A stretch of DNA of 64,000 nt from Myxocyprinus asiaticus (GCF_019703515.2 NC_059346.1:52999501-53063500), one strand, 5' to 3'; shown: positions 45,598 to 57,434, counted from the stretch's first letter. Numbers and translations: made by a program. Notes: generated by a model from the letters alone, not told the origin.

Positions 45598-46557
45598 TCA
45601 CAGAGACTTGAAGGTCTGCTGACTCCAAAGGAGGAGGGGGCAGGCGAGTTGCGACATGCGACGCGAGCATATGCCACCTTGGTGTTTTATGTACGCCATG
45701 GTCGCTGTGTTGTTGGTTCGGACCAAAACATTCTTGCCCTGAATCAACGGCCGGAGCCTCCTCAGGGCAAGCAATACCACCAGCAACTCCGACACTGCCT
45801 GCCCGTTGCACACAGCGCCCCAGCCCGAGTTCGAGGCGTCCGTCGTGACCACGACATGCCTTGAGACCTGCTCTAGGGGAACACCTGCCCATAGAAACGC
45901 AAGGTACAACCAAGGGCTGAAAGTCTGACAGCACTGTGGCATGATGGTCATATGCTGTGTGCCATGGCGCCATGCCCACCTCAGGACTCGAGTCCGTAGC
46001 AGGTGCTGAAGTGGTCTCATATGCATCAACCCGAGGGGGAGAACCACCGTCGAGGGTGCCATATGCCCCAGGAGCCTCTGAAATTGTTTCACTGGTGCCG
46101 CTACCTTCTGCCTGAAGGTCTTCTGCGTTAACATCCTGAATGGAAGCCTGTGTAAGGCCTTGTTCAGGGCATGCAGGTCCAAGATTGGGCAAGACCCCCC
46201 TTTGGGCACGATAAAATAAGGGCTGTAGAAGCCCTTGCGCAACTCGGCTACGGGGACGGGCTCTATTGCTCCCTTTGTCAGGAGGGTGGCAACCTCTGCC
46301 CAGAGGACGGAGGCACCCTTGCCCTGCACCATAGTAGAGAGGATGCCACTGAACCGGGGCGGGCATCTGGTGCACTGGATGTAGCCGAGGCTAAATGTCC
46401 TGATGAGCCACTGCGAGGGGCTGGAGAGCACTAACCAGGCCTCCAGCCTCCGCGACAACGGCACCAGGGGGACGACTGGACTTACTGTGCCCGGGCAGGG
46501 TGGTTCGCGGCAAAGCAGAGCAGGTGCCTCACCTGGAAGACAGCCCAGGGGAGACAT
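45598..46557 (-). pseudogene. Fused RT N-terminus / RNase H frame lacking the RT core (copy C)
   Basis: One uninterrupted 319-codon frame joins the RT N-terminal block (LLTKGAIEPVPVAELRKGFY, YFIVPKGG, PILDLHALNKALHRLPFRML) directly to the connection domain (VKQFQRLLGHMAPS, GLMHMRPLQHLL). It skips the AAVDLKDAYF and YLDD catalytic blocks near 46115. RNase H then follows: TTDASNSGWGAVCNG, SELLVVLLALRRL, VRTNNTATMAYIKHQGG, where the third acidic position is Asn instead of Asp and the segment before SELL is shortened. No polymerase activity is possible. The frame survived two in-frame deletions. Confidence 0.8.
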
Positions 46558-47095
46558 GCTGCTCCATATAAGCCCGCAATGGTGGCTGATGACTGGGCCA
46601 GGCGAGTGGCCCCAGAGACCAGCACACTTACCTATTCACCAGCTGTCTCTCGACGGAGAACAAGGGAACGGGAGGTACTCGCATTCACCTGATTGATCGG
46701 AAAGACTTCCAGCGCCTGGCCGTTGTGAGTGTGCTGGCCCAGGGAATGAGGAAACTGCTCTTTTATTGACCATGTGGGTCAATGTAATACTCACCACGCG
46801 CTGGCCCCGGTGCAATGGTGGGACTGGAGAGATGCCCCGGCCAGACCAGTCAGGAGAACTTGCCTCATCCCTGGGCAGCCCATGTCAGGACCACCTCGAA
46901 GCCCTTCTGGGGTTCTTGGGGGCCGGCTGACAGGCAGGTGGAGCCGACTTCCCATGGGAGGATCTTTTTCTCTGAGGCCGGCATGCAGGCGTTGTGGGCG
47001 GGAGTTCAGATTATTTGTCTGCTTCCGATAGCAGAAGCCCACCCTCCGATGCCGTGACCGAAAGTTCATCCTCATCGCGAGCCACGAACAACACA

Positions 47096-47443
47096 TTAAA
47101 CCCGCCCTGAGGCGGACCGCCTGCATCGCTCGACAGCTCGTCCGGACAGAAACGCTCCCATGTCCACATCCAGATCGCCTGCGGTGCTTACCGACTCGGC
47201 CAGCTGAGCGTCAGCCCAGGACGGACTGGGTTGGGGAGCAGCTGCAGTGGCTCCTTGCTTCATGAAGAAGGAAATGAGCTGTGACCACAACGTTCTCATG
47301 GGCATGTTCTTGCAATGAGAACACAACCCTTCCACGAAAGCCGCCTCGGCGTGCTGGCGCCCCAGACACTTGAGGCAGATTTCATGGGTATCCGGAGAGG
47401 AGAGATAACGGCCACATCCAGTAGCGCAAACACGGAAGGACAT
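47096..47443 (-). pseudogene. DIRS gag-like N-terminus (copy C)
   Basis: From the ATG at 47443-47441 the frame reads MSFRVCATGCGRYLSS and then ICLKCLGRQHAEAAF and CSHC, the same Cys/His spacing as copy A. It continues for 116 codons to a stop at 47096. The central gag region is deleted: from about 47090 the DNA corresponds to the region between gag and RT. Confidence 0.65.
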
Positions 47444-47684
47444 CTTTAAAAAGACGGCAAGCATTTGCGTGAGCTCTTTTAGAGAAAATATACTCTTTTG
47501 AATATACTCTTTTAGCACCCGTAGACTCAGGCTGCTGAAGCACCCAGGGAAAACGCAACACTTGACCGCGCGAGGGTGATCGCTGATATGCGCCATAAAA
47601 AATCCAGCAGCATAGCAAGAGGTGAGAGGACGAACACACAAGCATTCGGCTCCGAAGAAAAAATCTGAATGAGTGATGCACACC

Positions 47685-47760
47685 ATCTCCTTTTATACCC
47701 GTATGTCCGGGGCGGAGAGTGGCATGCAAATTCCACTCGCCAATTTTCAGTGGCCTTTCC
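47685..47760 (-). promoter_or_regulatory. CCAAT/TATA promoter-like region of DIRS copy C
   Basis: On the minus strand TATAAAAGG lies near 47697-47689. The upstream CCAAT seen in A and D is changed to CCACT near 47752. Confidence 0.45.
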
Positions 47761-47850
47761 TATTTTAAGCAAAGGTGATTGGGGCTCTCAAGATCAAACC
47801 CTTAGTGTCACTACATCGACACAACGTCGAGTGAGTGACAGACAGGGAAC

Positions 47851-49317
47851 TAAAGCTTTGACTTCTGAACTCAGTCCAAAAAATCATTGATTTAAAGCTG
47901 TGTTTTAAAAACTTTTTCGGTGTTCAAAACTTTCTCCTATCCCAGATTAATACTCAGCTACTATGAATATGCCATTTAAGATTAATTTTCTAGAAAACTG
48001 TAAATATTAGAAAATTGGAAAGCTGTTTGAAAAAAAAAAACAGTCTATTTTTGCAATTCTGTTCAGTGGCACAGAAATACACTACTTCATTTCATATTTT
48101 AATATTTTTTGTTTTGCTTTGCAGTAAAAATATCTATACATGCTTTAGATGTTAGGGTTGGGGTTAGAGTTACAGTAGGGTTATCTATAACAATATAAAT
48201 TTACTTCAAATGAAAAAAAAACGCATTTATGCTTGTTTTTTTTTCTCCAGAAAATATGTTCTGAATTACATAAATCTAACAAAATTTAATGAAGTTTATG
48301 CTTAAAACAAGAAAAAAATGTCAGTGGCGTATTGGGGGCTCTTTGAAAAAAGTCGTATTATTACCTTACAAGTGAATCTTGTTTTAATTATTATTATTTA
48401 ATTTTTTACATTTATACTGGAAATCAAGAATTTTTTTTTATAAGTAATAATACTAAAAAATATTATTATTAATCATAATAATTCTTGATTATTAAGCTTT
48501 CAGACTGAGATTTGGTTTAATGAACTTGGGAGTACCAGCTGCACCTGGTCAGTAATTTACAGCATTCACTGTATTGCATATATTAACAATTTAATTTATG
48601 GAACAGGGCAATTAAAACAAATAAAGAACATTTTCAAAAGGAGAGACGTATTTTCCTCTTCATGTTTTCATACATTTCTAAATTAGATGGCTTGGTCACG
48701 CACAGCTGCAGTGTTTTGGTTCAGTGGCTCAGTTAAACAATCTTAAACTTTGGAATCCAGTTGAAGTGGGGAGTATATATCACCATGTTACAACACAAAG
48801 AGGTGACCAGCCGGTTTCACCTCATAAATACTGTTACGCTCAAAGATTTGTCTGTTGAGAAAACTCTACAATTACAGAAGCAATAAACAATGTAAACTCT
48901 TGTATAGATGATAAAATGAGTTCTAATATGTATATATTTTTAGGAATATCAAAGCAAAACCATTCACACCTTAAGGGGAGAGTTTTCCAAGCATTCTCTC
49001 CCTTTCTCTCTCTGTTCCCTGTGGGGGTGTTGTTTATAGAGCATTATAATTTATAACTGTATGGAGTGGATTTATTTTCAGCACTGAGGCTCGCCAGCAG
49101 GGCGCCAGGCTGCAATCAGAGGAATCAGTGCACTATGAGCCCTACTGAATGGAAAGTATTATCATAGGCCACAAATGGACACTGTTTCCCCTCAAACAGT
49201 TCCCCGGATGCTTCCCCGAGCGTGCTTCTCTTTCATTCATCTTTTCTGTTAGCAACCCCCTCCCCTCCTCCCTCAACCTTAAGGCCTCGGTGAAGTTCTT
49301 CTTCGTTCTTCTCTCAG
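47851..49317. other. Non-coding, no gene seen
   Basis: AT-rich to about 48950, then mixed. The last 100 bp (49210-49317) are pyrimidine-rich and lead into the candidate exon. Confidence 0.5.
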
Positions 49318-49459
49318 CCAGAAAGAAGTTTGAAACAGCTGAGCAACAGCATACTGTTTGCAAACATTCAGACACTGGCCACGCCGCTGGGGGAGTCGTT
49401 TAGAGGGGCATGCAAATATGTGGATGCACAAGACTACATGAACAATGGTACAGATGTAG
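49318..49459 (+). CDS. Candidate internal host exon, protein not identified
   Basis: A strong acceptor (TTCTTCGTTCTTCTCTCAG) ends at 49317 and a consensus donor (GATGTAG/GTAAGT) begins at 49460. Between them 142 bp are open in only one frame, starting at the first base. It encodes 47 residues plus one base, beginning PERSLKQLSNSILFANIQTL and containing YVDAQDYMNNGTDVG. Composition is protein-like and there is no overlap with a recognised repeat. I do not recognise the family. No neighbouring exon was found within the window, so the gene would have long introns. It could still be chance. Confidence 0.35.
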
Positions 49460-49624
49460 GTAAGTTTGCACCAGCTCGCCAATAACTCTGCATGCCGATG
49501 TTTTCATGTTGACTAATCTTACTGAAGAACGTAAACAGAATTAGCTGTCCGCCTCAAAATAGGTGGAGCTTTAGGTCATGGGTGCCTGCAGGATTTAGTC
49601 TGAGGGTACGCATAGAAATCTGCC

Positions 49625-50383
49625 TAGAGGTCTGCACGGGCCCCTGTGTGGCCCGACCCTACCTGGCCCGAACGATACTGTCCGATTTTAATCCTGAACC
49701 CGACATGAAATAGCTTACTATCTAATTTCTTCTCCTAGTATCGTCTCCTAGTATAGCTGTATTTTATGTAAGCATATTGGCAACATTCTTAACATTCTTA
49801 GTACTGGAACAGTAAACATACACAGTTTTAACATGGCACGGCAGCCCCTCACTAGAGCAGAAGGGGGAAAAAAGCATTGCCTTACCGTTTATTTGCAGAA
49901 ACTTCACCTTGTGCAGAACAATTTTGGAATAATATGAAACAATGCAACAGTCCCCTCTATGCAGCCTGAACTTGTTTAGAATGTTGAATCTTTGTGACAA
50001 CTGCGCTAAAAACAATCTAGACGCAGCGCAAGAATGAAATAGAGCGCAGGTGTCTCAACATGCGTTTTTGAGAATGTGAAGTTCTTTTTTTAACACGACA
50101 CGGTGTTTAAACAGTGCCGGTCCTGCAAGAGACACTGAAGAAAAAGCGAGACGTGGTGAAAATGTCAAAGACATTTGTCCAACATGTGTTTAAACAATGG
50201 AAAAACAGACGTGTGCAAAAACACATTCGGTGTGAACAGTCCCTAACTCGTCCGTTCGCGTGTGTCTGTGTGTAAGAGCATGAAACAAGATCGGTAGGCC
50301 TGTTTATTTTTTCTTTAATTACAAACCTGAACCCGACCCAAAACCTGTCGGGTTCTCGGGTCCCGTCAGGCTGCAGACCTCTA
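49625..50383. mobile_element. hAT-like nonautonomous element with perfect 8-bp duplication
   Basis: The ends TAGAGGTCTGCACGGGC and GCTGCAGACCTCTA are inverted. AATCTGCC flanks both sides exactly (49617-49624 and 50384-50391). The subterminal regions are rich in CCCGAC/GGGTC words. No transposase is encoded in the 759 bp. Confidence 0.8.
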
Positions 50384-50536
50384 AATCTGCCTAATAAACC
50401 GTATATCTAGGAGGGTCTGGGGGCATTGGCGAGCTGTTATCAACCTCCACAACAAACTTAATAATTATGTCATACCAATTTGTTCTTCGATTTTGTATAT
50501 GTACTGGGGCCTTTAAGCCCAAAGTTACTTCGGTTT

Positions 50537-50538
<2 letters not shown>

Positions 50539-50574
<36 letters not shown>

Positions 50575-51246
50575 CTTTTATTTATAACGCGCTTTTCTTA
50601 CACTCAAAGCGCTACAAGATTGAATAAACACATAACATACAACAGCAATCACCATACCAACAAATTTAAAAAGACTAAACAAAAAATTACTAACATACAG
50701 CAGCAACCACACATAAAATTAATATTAATAAATATTAAAAGACTACCTTAAATAAATGAGTCTTAAGTAACTTCTTAAAACAATCCAAGGTTGGGGCGTT
50801 TCTAATAGTAAAAGGAAGAGCATTCCATAGCTTAGGGCCTCTGAAAGAGAAAGCTCTTTCCCCCATAGATTTAAGTTTGCAGGAGGGCTGCTGAAGTGCA
50901 AATGAATCGGCAGAACGAAGAGAACCGGAGGGAGTGTAGGGCGCAACAAGACTGTAAAGATACTCTGGTGCAATACCATGAACTGCTTTATATGTTAAAA
51001 TGAGAGTTTTAAAATCATAGTTTTAAAATACGAGCATGGATGCCAGTGCAACAGCGAGAGCACAGGGGTAATGTGTAGACATGGTGAGGTGTGTGTAAGA
51101 ACACAAGCAGCAGAGTTCTGAATATACTGAAGCGTGTTTTGACATGAACACTTAGCATATACGAACAGTCGAATTCTAAATCTTTCAAAGTTTACTCCAT
51201 TTGACTGTGCATGCATACACAGGCAGTTGCCATATATGCACTTCAA
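50539..51246 (-). pseudogene. LINE ORF2 C-terminal fragment with (ATT)n tail
   Basis: On the minus strand: QNSAACVLTHTSP, HITPVLSLLHWHP, then after a frameshift near 51015 LTYKAVHGIAPEYLYSLVAP, YTPSGSLRSADSFALQQP, ERAFSFRGPKLWNALPFTIR and FKKLLKTHLF before a stop near 50740. This is the conserved C-terminal region of several fish non-LTR retrotransposons. The element ends at about 50540 in (ATT)n repeats (minus strand). The RT core is missing. It is a different family from the two LINE copies above. Confidence 0.75.
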
Positions 51247-51318
51247 CTGCTATGAGATACTGGACTATTTCTCTTAAGGAGTTTAGACCCATTAAGATGT
51301 CTTTATATTCCTTCAGAC

Positions 51319-52953
51319 CAGTAGTGTAGTCTAGGGCATACGCAGGCATATGCCATATGCCCACCTATCTTTCTTAGGATTTTGCATATGCCCACCTAAA
51401 ATAAGTGATGATACGTATTGCCGCCAGGACAACGAGTAGGCTTTTGACCCGGAATTTTTTCCGTCCGCTAACGCGATACCGCAGCACTGTTGAGTGAATT
51501 GTGATTTTATTTTAAAATGTGTACAGAGATCCTCTCTAAACGTGCACGGAGCTGTGGAAGGCGGGAGCGCAACTGATGGCACGGGCAAGACAGACAGTCT
51601 GACTAAACTGATACACCAATCGGAAAGTCCATTTCAGACATGATTCGATATTTGCTAACCAATCATATTTTCTGTTTCAGTAAGGGGCGGAACATTTCCA
51701 ACATCTAATGCTGATGCACAAGCATCCCTGGAGTAACCATAATTTGCGCTGTAAATTTATTTCCTTGCTAAACATAAATATATATTTTTTGATGCTCTTC
51801 GCAGATGGCGGTCAACTGTGTCCCGTAATTATATCAAATGTCTTTTTTTGTTGTTGCCTTCTACTGCTGTCGGTGGTGCCTTTCTCTCGTGATATCAAAT
51901 CATTTCAATTTATATTTTTTAGTAGGAAAATAATTTCACTATACACAGAAAAGCACATTAAAGTACACAAATAAAACAAATAACCATGCATTCTTATGTA
52001 GGCTATATATAGTAATAAAAGATAGTGTGTTAACATGAACATTACTACACTCATATTAGATATATAATGCTTAACACCTTATTGCGTATTATGTTTGTAT
52101 ACGTTTATTAATTAGAGGAATTATAAAGTATTAACAATTTGATGAAAGGAACATTAATGACACCTATTAATTTAAATATATATTTAACATCATATTACCA
52201 TGGTTCTTAGTAGTGTACTGTACACCATGCCAGCACGAAACTTACCCTGATATACATTTTGTAATCAGGGGCCTGTTGCATAAACATAGCCAGTAACTTA
52301 AGTCTTTGTCTAACGATTAGTCTGACTAGCTAAAGACGCCATAGAAAGCCGGCTGCATAAAACAAACTCACAGTTGTTGGTAAGACAGTCTAATTCCTAT
52401 TGGATTGTGGGAAAAATAAGACCCTGAACAAATAAAAAAAATGGCCGACTGTGGACGCTCAATACAGTTTTCATTCGCTGAAAATACTTGCTTGTTAGAG
52501 GATTTCAATGCTTCAAAATGTATCCTAAAATGTTCATTAAATGTATCATCGTAGAAGTTAAAGTCTTCTACAAAATCCCCTTTCAGCCCTCAACTGAAGC
52601 CACCACTGGCTCAGCTGACAGTTATTTTCCATGGTAACATAGAATGTAAACAAAACGTTAGCCTAGCGGTGTGCTGTCTTACATTTTGGTCTTAAATTAG
52701 ACCGATCGACATTTTTATGCAACTGACTGAAAAAGAACAAAATTTTAGACGACTAATTAGTAAGACTAGTCTAAAAAAAATGTTATACAATGGGCCCCTG
52801 ATATACATTTAGTCATGTTTTTATTGCCTTTTTTTTTTTATGGAACAATATATTTCTTACACATTTTACATATGTAGTGTATATAAATGTAAATATACGA
52901 GTCCATCATAAATTCACAGTATGCCCACCTCTTCAGACACTAATATTCCACTG
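51319..52953. mobile_element. hAT-like element carrying a nested MITE
   Basis: The ends CAGTAGTGTAGTC and TATTCCACTG have the hAT form. The flanks CTTCAGAC (51311-51318) and CTTCAGTC (52954-52961) match at 7 of 8 bases. CATATGCCCACCT near the left end and TATGCCCACCT near the right suggest further internal similarity. No transposase frame was recognised. Confidence 0.65.
52266..52800. mobile_element. MITE with CAGGGGCC...GGCCCCTG ends
   Basis: The left end CAGGGGCCTGTTGCATAAAC and the right end GTTATACAATGGGCCCCTG are inverted with a few mismatches. The 535-bp interior is non-coding. It lies within the 51319-52953 element. The superfamily is unclear. Confidence 0.7.
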
Positions 52954-52961
52954 CTTCAGTC

Positions 52962-53794
52962 TCAAGCCATACAAGCCATGACCTCCTCATATACATGCTC
53001 TTGACATGCACTGTTGTTGTTTCTACCTTCGTCTCCTGTTGTTTACTGGCGATTACATCTTCTTGCACTTCTTTGTGTTGCTACATTGTGGACCCGCTAA
53101 TTAGTGGAAATAATTTCAGTCGCATGCACATATTGCACATTCAGGGTATGTGCAGTTAGAAAAATCTAGCCTTACGTCACGTGTCCTGTACGCAGATGCC
53201 TAGTGTTCACATCTAACCGAAATATACTTTGGGCTTTAGATCAGGCCTCACCAGCACTCTCTCTTTCTCATTTTACTAACACTCAAGTGAATGTGATCAG
53301 CTGTGCCATTACATGGTTATAGACAGACAGACAGATAGACTGATCGATCGATCTTAACAACCAGTCATACAATTCACTGTTAAATTTAAATGTGGTTATA
53401 AGTGTAACTCAGTAACTTTATGCTCTTTCTTCCATTAACAGGATGGTAGTCACCCTGTATGCAATTTAATGTTGTGTTTTGATACACTTACAACAGCAGT
53501 GAGACTTAAGGGCTTTGAATATTTAGACCACTGTTGCCATCTGTGTAAACAGCTGAATGGAATAGAGTTTAACTGTGCATGATGTACCATAACAACAGTG
53601 AGAATGAAAGCACGGCTGAATGGAAGTGAAAAGAATCCATGCATCTCAAATCACAACCCTCGCTCTGTGATTATAAGCCTGTATGTTTGTTGTGCCTTGT
53701 GACATTGTTTTATTACCTGTACAATTTGAGCTAAATATGTTTATTTTTTTAAGGAATCACTCACTTTTTAAGATTTGTTTAAAAACCAAGTTCG
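52962..53794. other. Non-coding, no gene seen
   Basis: A short (AGAC)n stretch near 53322-53340 is the only feature noted. Confidence 0.4.
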
Positions 53795-54180
53795 AATCCA
53801 GGGCGTGCTGAGTGAATCCAGTCAGGCTTCCTAAGCAATCAACTGGCCTGGTTGCTAGGGTGGGTAGAGTCACGTTGGGTTAACCTCCTCGTGGTCGCTA
53901 TAATGTGGTTCTCGCTTTTGGTGGGGCACATGGTGAGTTGTGTGTGGATGCCGCGGAGAATAGCGTGAAGCCTCCACACACGATACGTCTCCGCAGTAAT
54001 GCCCTCAACAAGCCACGTGATGAGATGCGTGGATTGACTGTCTCATATGTGGGGGCAACTGAGATTCGGCCTCCGCCACCCGGATTGAGGCAAGTCACTA
54101 CGCCACCACGATGACCTAGAGTGCATTGGGAATTGGGCATATCAAATTAGGGAGAAAAGGGGAGAGAGAGAGAGAAAAAA
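53795..54180 (+). repeat. Cyprinid-type dispersed SINE-like repeat
   Basis: It begins near a B-box-like GTTCGAATCCAGGG. It carries CCTCGTGGTCGCTATAATGT, GATGCCGCGGAGAATAGCGT and GAATTGGGCATATCAAATTA, then a GA-rich tail. I recognise this as an abundant repeat in carp-like fish. The open frames over it on both strands are shadows. Confidence 0.7.
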
Positions 54181-57078
54181 GATTTGTTTAAAACTAGTTT
54201 ACTCACAGCTTTCTCTGTGATTAACCTAACTTAACCCTGACCAACACTAACCCTAACATCAAAACAATTACAAACATCACAATTACAATTTATATTAAAT
54301 CACCAGCAAGTTTAGGGAGTAAAAAACACATTTATAATGCTTCACTACTCAGATGCCTTTGTTTGTATGTAAAGTATGTCAACAGTGTATATACAGGTAA
54401 ACAATACTGGAATCATTGAATTTTTGTAATGTTGCCTTTATAGTGACCTTTGCTTCATACAGTGTTTGCCTAAAAGTTCTGAAGCAGAGAGTGTGGTGAG
54501 AGCATTTTATCTTCCTTTATTCTCCCTTTTAACTTCCCCTCCCCTCCATCTATCTTTTTGCCCCTAGCACTGTTTTCACCCCACATAATGGGGGAGTTTC
54601 TGTTCATAAATCTTGATTTGTTCTGTGACTGCCTGATTGGCCAGACCTGTATTTTGTCATGGCTTAACAGCAGCCTTGCCATGCTTCAAGATGCCCCCCT
54701 TTGGCAGTGCAGCCCATCCTCACAACCCCGAAGCCAGAGTAATGATATTTAAACACTGAAGGCCATTAGCAAGACCTATAACTCAGGTCCCAGTTCTCCA
54801 CCACTTAGGGTAGATTGGGATGTAGACAATCTCTACCATCTCTGTTCTCTTTTTGCCCTGTGGTCTCATCAGTAGGATGAAAGGAGGAAGGATAAAACAG
54901 TTAGGGAGACCCCCTTTTGGCAAATTTATAACTAAGTTAAGAGAGCAGAACATACTATTGACTCACTGCCCTTCCTATACAGCTCACAAAACATTATGTG
55001 GTAAGAGGTGTGTCTGAGTTTAAGCATTGCTGTTGCACTTTTTATGCTAACTAGAAACGGTTTAGGGATTTGTGAAACTACATATTTTTAAAATTGATTA
55101 GTTGGTGGGTTCTCTGAACAATAAGTCGGCCCTGTATATTTACACTGGTTCAGGGTCATGTCCCTTGGACACTGATCAGACATTTCTTAAGGGATGTTCA
55201 CACAGGTGTCTCTCTTGCATTCTACAACAGCTGGACAGAGTGGAACAGAATGCATTAGAAAGGAATTATAAAAAAGAAAAAATCTAAAAAGTCATCTTAA
55301 AAATGCAACACTCATTTCGTTCACAACTGTGCAATATATCTGCATGAGTAGATAGACTGACAAATAAAATAATTTGAAGCCCGATTTAAAGCAAAGCATT
55401 TAATTGTGTTGAAATGTATTGTTGAAGGTGGTGGATTTGTAGCAAAAACAGTGCTTTAAAGAAGATTAATTTCAGAGATGCTAGCTGGGTTTGCAACATG
55501 TATTTTTAAGGCAAATTTAGAGATATCACATAAAAAATGCTGGATGGAAAAATCAAGATGCAAATAAAGTTTCCAAAATGTGCATAAAAAAAGTATACGC
55601 TTGCTTGAGGTGGATACATTTTTTATTTGGTAAGAATACATATGTTTATACCATGTGTCTGTTGAATGCTTGATTCTGATTGGTTGCCAGACGTTCTAAG
55701 GTGTGCAATTATTTTCCAGTAAATGCACGGCTATGAAGTAGTTCCAGGTATTGACCGCATAATGGTTCTATATCACTTCGCCAAATAATTTCAGTTATTT
55801 CAAAGAGCCATACAGGCTACCACAGCAAAATAACCATATAAAACATATTTACCAAATATATTCCAATAGAATTTATATAAGACTATAGATGTGCATCAAA
55901 AAAGTAATGTGTAATGGTTTTTGCGATATTCAAATTTTTCACATTAATTATCAACTAGCCAGTTGGTGGATGACTACTCGACTGCTCAACCATTCTGACT
56001 CTTGCACATAGAATAAAATGGTTGCATTGCAAGAATTTTTAATATTGTAGTAAAAATCTTAAGTATAGTATTTTGCTTAGATTAAGTACAATAGGATTCA
56101 ATTAAGCAGATACAAACTGTCACAATGCAATCAATCACAATTCAAAAGCATGCAGAGTGATCAATACATTACAGACATGAGATTAGAGTGTAGGAGGAGC
56201 ATCTTGCCTTGCGATTGATGTAGATCAGTGATTGAGAGGCAAGAGGGAGATTTGCTTCATTTAGAGTAAGTGTAGTCATCCGTTATAGACCTGACCCAAT
56301 GTTTTCTTAAAGTCTTTAACCCAAAACTCTTTGATGAAGACCTTATACTGACATTAAGATGGCCCCTGCTTAGATGAACTGCCAGCTGCGTGTCAAGGGT
56401 CATTTGAAAGTGATTGTGACCCTCTTGTGGACCCCAGAGTGCCACACCACCTCTGTTGCTGTAATTAATGCCTTGAGTTTCCATGGACTTTGATGAACCA
56501 CTTTCCTCTTTCTGTTTTTGTGCTGGAGAAACCAGTAATGGTTGTGGGTTGGAACTAGAATACTTTATGGACTGTGAAAAATAACGCTCACACACCCACA
56601 CCAAAGGAACGGCTTCAGAAAGCCACAAGTACATAATTGATTTTCCTGAAACTTTTTTTTTTATTATATATTTATTTAAAGGAAAATTTGTGTTTTTAGA
56701 TTCTGTTCACCATTTGTTTTTCACCACTTTTAATCTTCTTTTTGATTTCACTGGTTCATTTAAATGTTCCTGTGGTGTGACAAATTAATTTTTAATAGGA
56801 ATTATTTTTTGCTAAATAAATATGAGGTCATGAAAACTTCACAATATTTATAACACCATTTGGAAATAGTGTTTAAAGTAGTTTTAGATGGAGTTTAGCA
56901 TGTCACATGACAGGACAGTTTAAAATGAGTGGCCACAATTAACATTTGACCTTCAAGTCCCTTGATGTAATTTGCATTATCTGCATAAATTCAAAACCAT
57001 TTAAGAATAACTTTTTTAAACTCAAAACAACTGTTAGAAGTAACAAAATAAGAGCATTACACCACAGGACAAAAATTT
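54181..57078. other. Non-coding, no gene seen
   Basis: The longest open frame (56257-56634, minus, 125 codons) has no recognisable domain. Its composition is not clearly coding. No element ends seen. Confidence 0.45.
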
Positions 57079-57434
57079 CGGTAACACTTTACTAAAAGGT
57101 TCCATTTGTTAACATTTGTTAACATTTGTTAATGCTTTAGGTATCATGCACAAACAATAAACAATGAACAATATTTTTAAACAGCATTTACTAATCTTGT
57201 TTAATGTTAATTGCTAAAAACAAAATTGGTCATTGTAAGTTAATGTTAGTTCATTTTGCACTACCTAATGTTTACATATACAACTTTTAATTTTAAAAAT
57301 GTATTAGCAAATGTTGAAAATATCATTAACCAAGATTAAAAAAATGTTTTAAAAGTATCGTTCATTTTTATTCATGTTAACAAATGTAGTTAACTAATAT
57401 GTAACAAATTAAACATTATTATAAAGTGGTACCG
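57079..57434. mobile_element. MITE with CGGTAACACTTTA ends
   Basis: The ends CGGTAACACTTTA and TAAAGTGGTACCG are inverted with few mismatches over 356 bp. The left side has short TTTGTTAACA tandem words. This is a well-known kind of fish MITE, non-coding. Confidence 0.75.

Larger units (their letters stand above)
43180..47850 (-). mobile_element. DIRS-like element copy C, second subfamily
   Basis: Read on the minus strand: left terminus from 47850 (GTTCCCTGTCTGTCACTCAC), TATAAAAGG promoter near 47692, gag N-terminus, RT and RNase H, recombinase, ICR (43495-43529) and right terminus near 43183. It differs from A, B and D in its terminal spacers, its UTRs and protein details, so it is a separate lineage. 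Most of gag, the RT core and part of RNase H are deleted. Both ends and the ICR remain. Confidence 0.85.

Noticed and set aside
45379..45864. 161-codon plus-strand frame within DIRS copy C
   Set aside because: It is the shadow of the minus-strand RNase H and post-RNase H coding region.
53905..54114. Open frames on both strands at 53.9-54.1 kb
   Set aside because: They lie fully inside a common SINE-like repeat.
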